This document shows positions 61,708-64,000 of a stretch of 64,000 nt of DNA, piece by piece; within the stretch, counting starts at the first letter, position 1, and each line of letters begins with the position of its first letter. Location of the stretch: the NCBI GenBank assembly GCA_945903305.1, contig CAMDOA010000006.1:1-64000 (forward strand). Reading direction: 5' to 3'. A program made the translations under genes and the position numbers. Origin of the DNA: Chitinophaga pinensis (lineage in GTDB: Bacteria > Bacteroidota > Bacteroidia > Chitinophagales > UBA10324). The notes beneath the pieces were generated by a model. That model saw nothing but the letters and a program-made list of their open reading frames with translations. It did no database searches and was not told the origin of the DNA.

Positions 61708-62543
61708 CAGAAAAAATCCTTGCGGGTTTTATTCCAGTACTTAATCATAATGAAACCAAACAACATTCCGCCGAGGTGAGCAAAGTGTGCAACACCGGCT
61801 TGTGTTCCGCTTACTCCGGCATACAATTCAAATGCCCCATAAAATATCACAAAGTATTTTGCCTTGATTGGAATGGGCGGAAACATCAGATACAAATAAG
61901 TATTCGGAAACAACATACCAAAAGCAAGCAACACACCGAACACAGCGCCCGATGCACCCACCACCGGAATGTTGGCTTCCATTGAAGTGAGTTTTTGCGC
62001 AAGAATTTTCGCCTGTAAAATCATGGATGAATCAGCAGGGTTTTGCGACCACACGCCCATTAAATTATTTGCCTGATTAATGTAATCTGAATCGTACAAT
62101 AAATTCCGGTGACTCTCCAATAAAATTTTGAAATTGTCAATAGTAACGGATGAAAAAAATAAGTTGATTTCATTTTGAATTTGATAAATGTTGTAAGCAC
62201 TGAATGCCATATGTGTGAGCGCACCACCAATTCCGCATATTAGATAAAAGATCAAAAATCGTTTAGGCCCCCATACATTTTCCAGTACTGAACCGAACAT
62301 CCACAATGCAAACATATTACTGAAAATATGCATCATGCTGCCGTGCATGAACATGTGCGAGATGAATTCGTGTGGCTTGAAATATTCCGAGGTGAAAAAA
62401 AACAATCCGAGATATTGCGATAAATCAATATTGTAGGTATTCTGCAACACCACAGTTGCCAGGTACATCAGCCCATTAATAATGAGCAGATTTTTTACAA
62501 TCATCGGAAACCTATCGAAAGAAGTTGGTCTTAAATCACTCAT
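61707..62543 (-). CDS. Rhomboid family intramembrane serine protease
   Basis: 278 aa, a second, different rhomboid directly upstream. Catalytic Ser198 in VVGASGAVFG and His256 in VAHFAHLGGMLFGFI. The HGSMMHIFSNMFALWMFG motif marks the conserved membrane loop. A hydrophilic insertion of about 70 residues (about 120-190) stands before the catalytic Ser helix. It starts 36 bp after mutL. Confidence 0.92.
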   Translation of the reverse strand: MSDLRPTSFDRFPMIVKNLLIINGLMYLATVVLQNTYNIDLSQYLGLFFFTSEYFKPHEFISHMFMHGSMMHIFSNMFALWMFGSVLENVWGPKRFLIFYLICGIGGALTHMAFSAYNIYQIQNEINLFFSSVTIDNFKILLESHRNLLYDSDYINQANNLMGVWSQNPADSSMILQAKILAQKLTSMEANIPVVGASGAVFGVLLAFGMLFPNTYLYLMFPPIPIKAKYFVIFYGAFELYAGVSGTQAGVAHFAHLGGMLFGFIMIKYWNKTRKDFF

Positions 62544-62579
62544 GAAATTTTATTAAGAATATTTTTTTGCGAAATATAA

Positions 62580-64000
62580 TTATGCAAGTTTCTCAAATTG
62601 TTTTTCAATATCACGCAGATGGAAAGTAACGAAAGTTGGTTTGCCTTCAGCGGTGTGCGATGGAGTTTCGCAACCGAATAATTCATCTAACAGATTTTTC
62701 ATTTCGCGCTCGGTGAGTCGTGTTCCGTTTTTTATGGCTGCTTGTTTTGCCAATTGCAAAGCAACTTCTTCGCGCTTGTTCAACTTCGGGGCTTGCATGC
62801 TTTGCTTGTACCCTTCAATCAGTTCTTCTAATAATTTCGATGGGTCTTTATCTTTTATATCAGATGGAGTTCCGTGAATCACCAAATCAGTATTGCCGAA
62901 TTCCTGGACATCAAAACCAAGTGCGCGTATCTCAGGAATAATTTCTTTCGCTATTTCAAAATCAGGAGTTGTTAAGTGCAGTGTTTGCGGAAACAATTGT
63001 TGTTGCGCCGCAGGAATATTGGAATTCAACTGCTGTAAATATTTTTCAAACAACACACGCTCGTGTGCCGAATGCTGGTCAACCAAAATAAATCCGGACT
63101 TGATTGCAGAGAGAATGTACTTGTCCTGCAAGTGAACCAGCACCTGTGTTTTTTCTTCGTTCGTAGTCAGTAATGGTTGATCTTCGGGAGTGGTTTCCCA
63201 CCGGCTTGGAATGGTAAATGTTCCGGTTGAAAATTCTGTGTCAGGAATGATTGCTACATCTTCTCCCTTGCGTGAATCAGAATACAAATCTTTCCAGTTA
63301 TTTTGATTCGATAATGTTCGGGAATCAATTTGTTTGTATGGCGAATAATCAGGGTTCAGTTTCGGATTTGGTTCATCCATCATTTCTTTATTCGGTCGTG
63401 AGAAACTGGTGTTCTGATTGAAACGGTTTTCGTCATTAAAATCCAGCGAAGGCGAAACAGAATATTTTCCCAATGCGCGTTTCACTGCTGATAAAATGAA
63501 AGTGTAAATGATTCGTTCGTCTTCAAATTTTATTTCCTGCTTGGTGGGATGCACATTTATATCAATACGAGCAGGGTCTATTTCCAAAAACAAAACATAA
63601 AACGCAAACGACTCTCGTGGCAGCAATTCATAAAACGCACTGGTCACGGCATGATTCAGGTAACTGCTTTTAATGAAGCGGTTGTTCACGAAAAAAAATT
63701 GTTCGCCTCGTGTCTTCTTTGCCGCTTCAGGTTTACCAATGAAGCCAATGATATTTGTAACAGTGGTTTGCTCTTCCACCGGTACTAACCGCTCATTGTA
63801 ATTATGCCCGAACAAACCCACAATGCGCTGACGAAGATTGACTGCATTCAGGTGATACACTTCCACTCCGTTGTGATGCAACTGAAAATTTATTTCGGGA
63901 TGTGCAAGCGCAATGCGTGTGAATTCGTCAATGATGTGTTTTGTTTCTACCGGATTGCTTTTTAAAAAATTGCGGCGCGCCGGCACATTGTAAAAAAGAT
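62580..64000 (-). CDS. mutL: DNA mismatch repair protein MutL (partial, 5' end beyond window)
   Basis: The visible part begins at the right-hand edge inside the conserved LFYNVPARRNFLKS motif; the ORF-track Met at 63986 is an internal GTG (Val), not a start. The GHKL ATPase core with the ATP-binding motifs is outside the window. Seen here are the transducer domain (FFVNNRFIKSS, DINVHPTKQEIKF), a linker of about 100 residues, and the C-terminal dimerisation/endonuclease domain with DQHSAHERVLFE, the metal-binding motif with Ser in place of the usual Ala. Probably heads the rhomboid/EEP operon. Confidence 0.95.
   Translation of the reverse strand, partial: LFYNVPARRNFLKSNPVETKHIIDEFTRIALAHPEINFQLHHNGVEVYHLNAVNLRQRIVGLFGHNYNERLVPVEEQTTVTNIIGFIGKPEAAKKTRGEQFFFVNNRFIKSSYLNHAVTSAFYELLPRESFAFYVLFLEIDPARIDINVHPTKQEIKFEDERIIYTFILSAVKRALGKYSVSPSLDFNDENRFNQNTSFSRPNKEMMDEPNPKLNPDYSPYKQIDSRTLSNQNNWKDLYSDSRKGEDVAIIPDTEFSTGTFTIPSRWETTPEDQPLLTTNEEKTQVLVHLQDKYILSAIKSGFILVDQHSAHERVLFEKYLQQLNSNIPAAQQQLFPQTLHLTTPDFEIAKEIIPEIRALGFDVQEFGNTDLVIHGTPSDIKDKDPSKLLEELIEGYKQSMQAPKLNKREEVALQLAKQAAIKNGTRLTEREMKNLLDELFGCETPSHTAEGKPTFVTFHLRDIEKQFEKLA

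Noticed and set aside
63984-63986. GTG at 63986 as the mutL start
   Set aside because: It is the Val codon of the conserved LFYNVPARRNF motif, and the frame continues to the window edge.

Overview
This AT-rich window comes from a bacterium of the phylum Bacteroidota. The exact genus cannot be read from the sequence, but an aerobic, environmental, Chitinophagales- or Flavobacteria-like member would fit. Three things support this: an alternative complex III (Act) respiratory operon, many secreted proteins with type IX secretion (T9SS) C-terminal sorting domains, and promoter -7 boxes of the TAnnTTTG type. No rRNA, tRNA, CRISPR array, insertion sequence, integrase or phage structural module was recognised. 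The window looks chromosomal, with housekeeping genes interleaved with surface-protein and exopolysaccharide genes.

Layout. (1) 11-1000: a KirBac-like potassium channel. (2) 15409 down to 1038, minus strand: one compact 13-gene respiratory operon, actA-B-C-D-E-F, then cytochrome c oxidase subunits II and I, heme o synthase, two subunit III genes, subunit IV and a SCO copper chaperone. It should pass electrons from menaquinol through the Act complex to an aa3-type oxidase. (3) 15752-19809: a lipoprotein, a phosphodiesterase-TPR-sulfotransferase fusion that has no ATG start, and a 68-aa protein. (4) 19926-23667: two tandem paralogous T9SS cargo genes. The first has an in-frame TAA inside its signal peptide. 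(5) 23741-25507, minus: atpC and atpD, ended by a clear hairpin terminator. (6) 25755-31989, minus: three secreted-protein genes, two of them sharing an N-terminal domain and built of repeats, with another terminator. (7) 32216-37129, plus: glyQS, two unknown genes, gmk, apaG and metF.

(8) 37143-46193: an exopolysaccharide region with an orphan multi-pass membrane protein (minus), then asnB, a family 4 glycosyltransferase, a Wza-like export protein, a Wzc-like tyrosine autokinase with a Tyr/Gly tail encoded by a hexanucleotide repeat, and a WecA/TagO-type initiating phosphotransferase. (9) 46369-51439: thyA-folA (4-nt overlap), a P-type cation ATPase and an AI-2E family membrane protein. (10) 51487-59626, minus: two large paralogous adhesin-like proteins with Ig/PKD-like repeats and gliding-motility-type (type B) C-terminal domains. 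(11) 59690-64000, minus: mutL (its 5' end lies outside the window), two tandem rhomboid proteases and a membrane-anchored endonuclease/exonuclease/phosphatase protein, probably one operon.

No clear candidate for a wholly new defence or mobile system was found. The observations most worth checking are the nonsense codon in the T9SS signal peptide, the three-domain phosphodiesterase fusion, the slippage-prone Wzc tail, the near-identical repeats in the 1026-aa secreted protein, the six-heme ActA, and a set of promoter-like boxes placed so close to start codons that the transcripts would be nearly leaderless.
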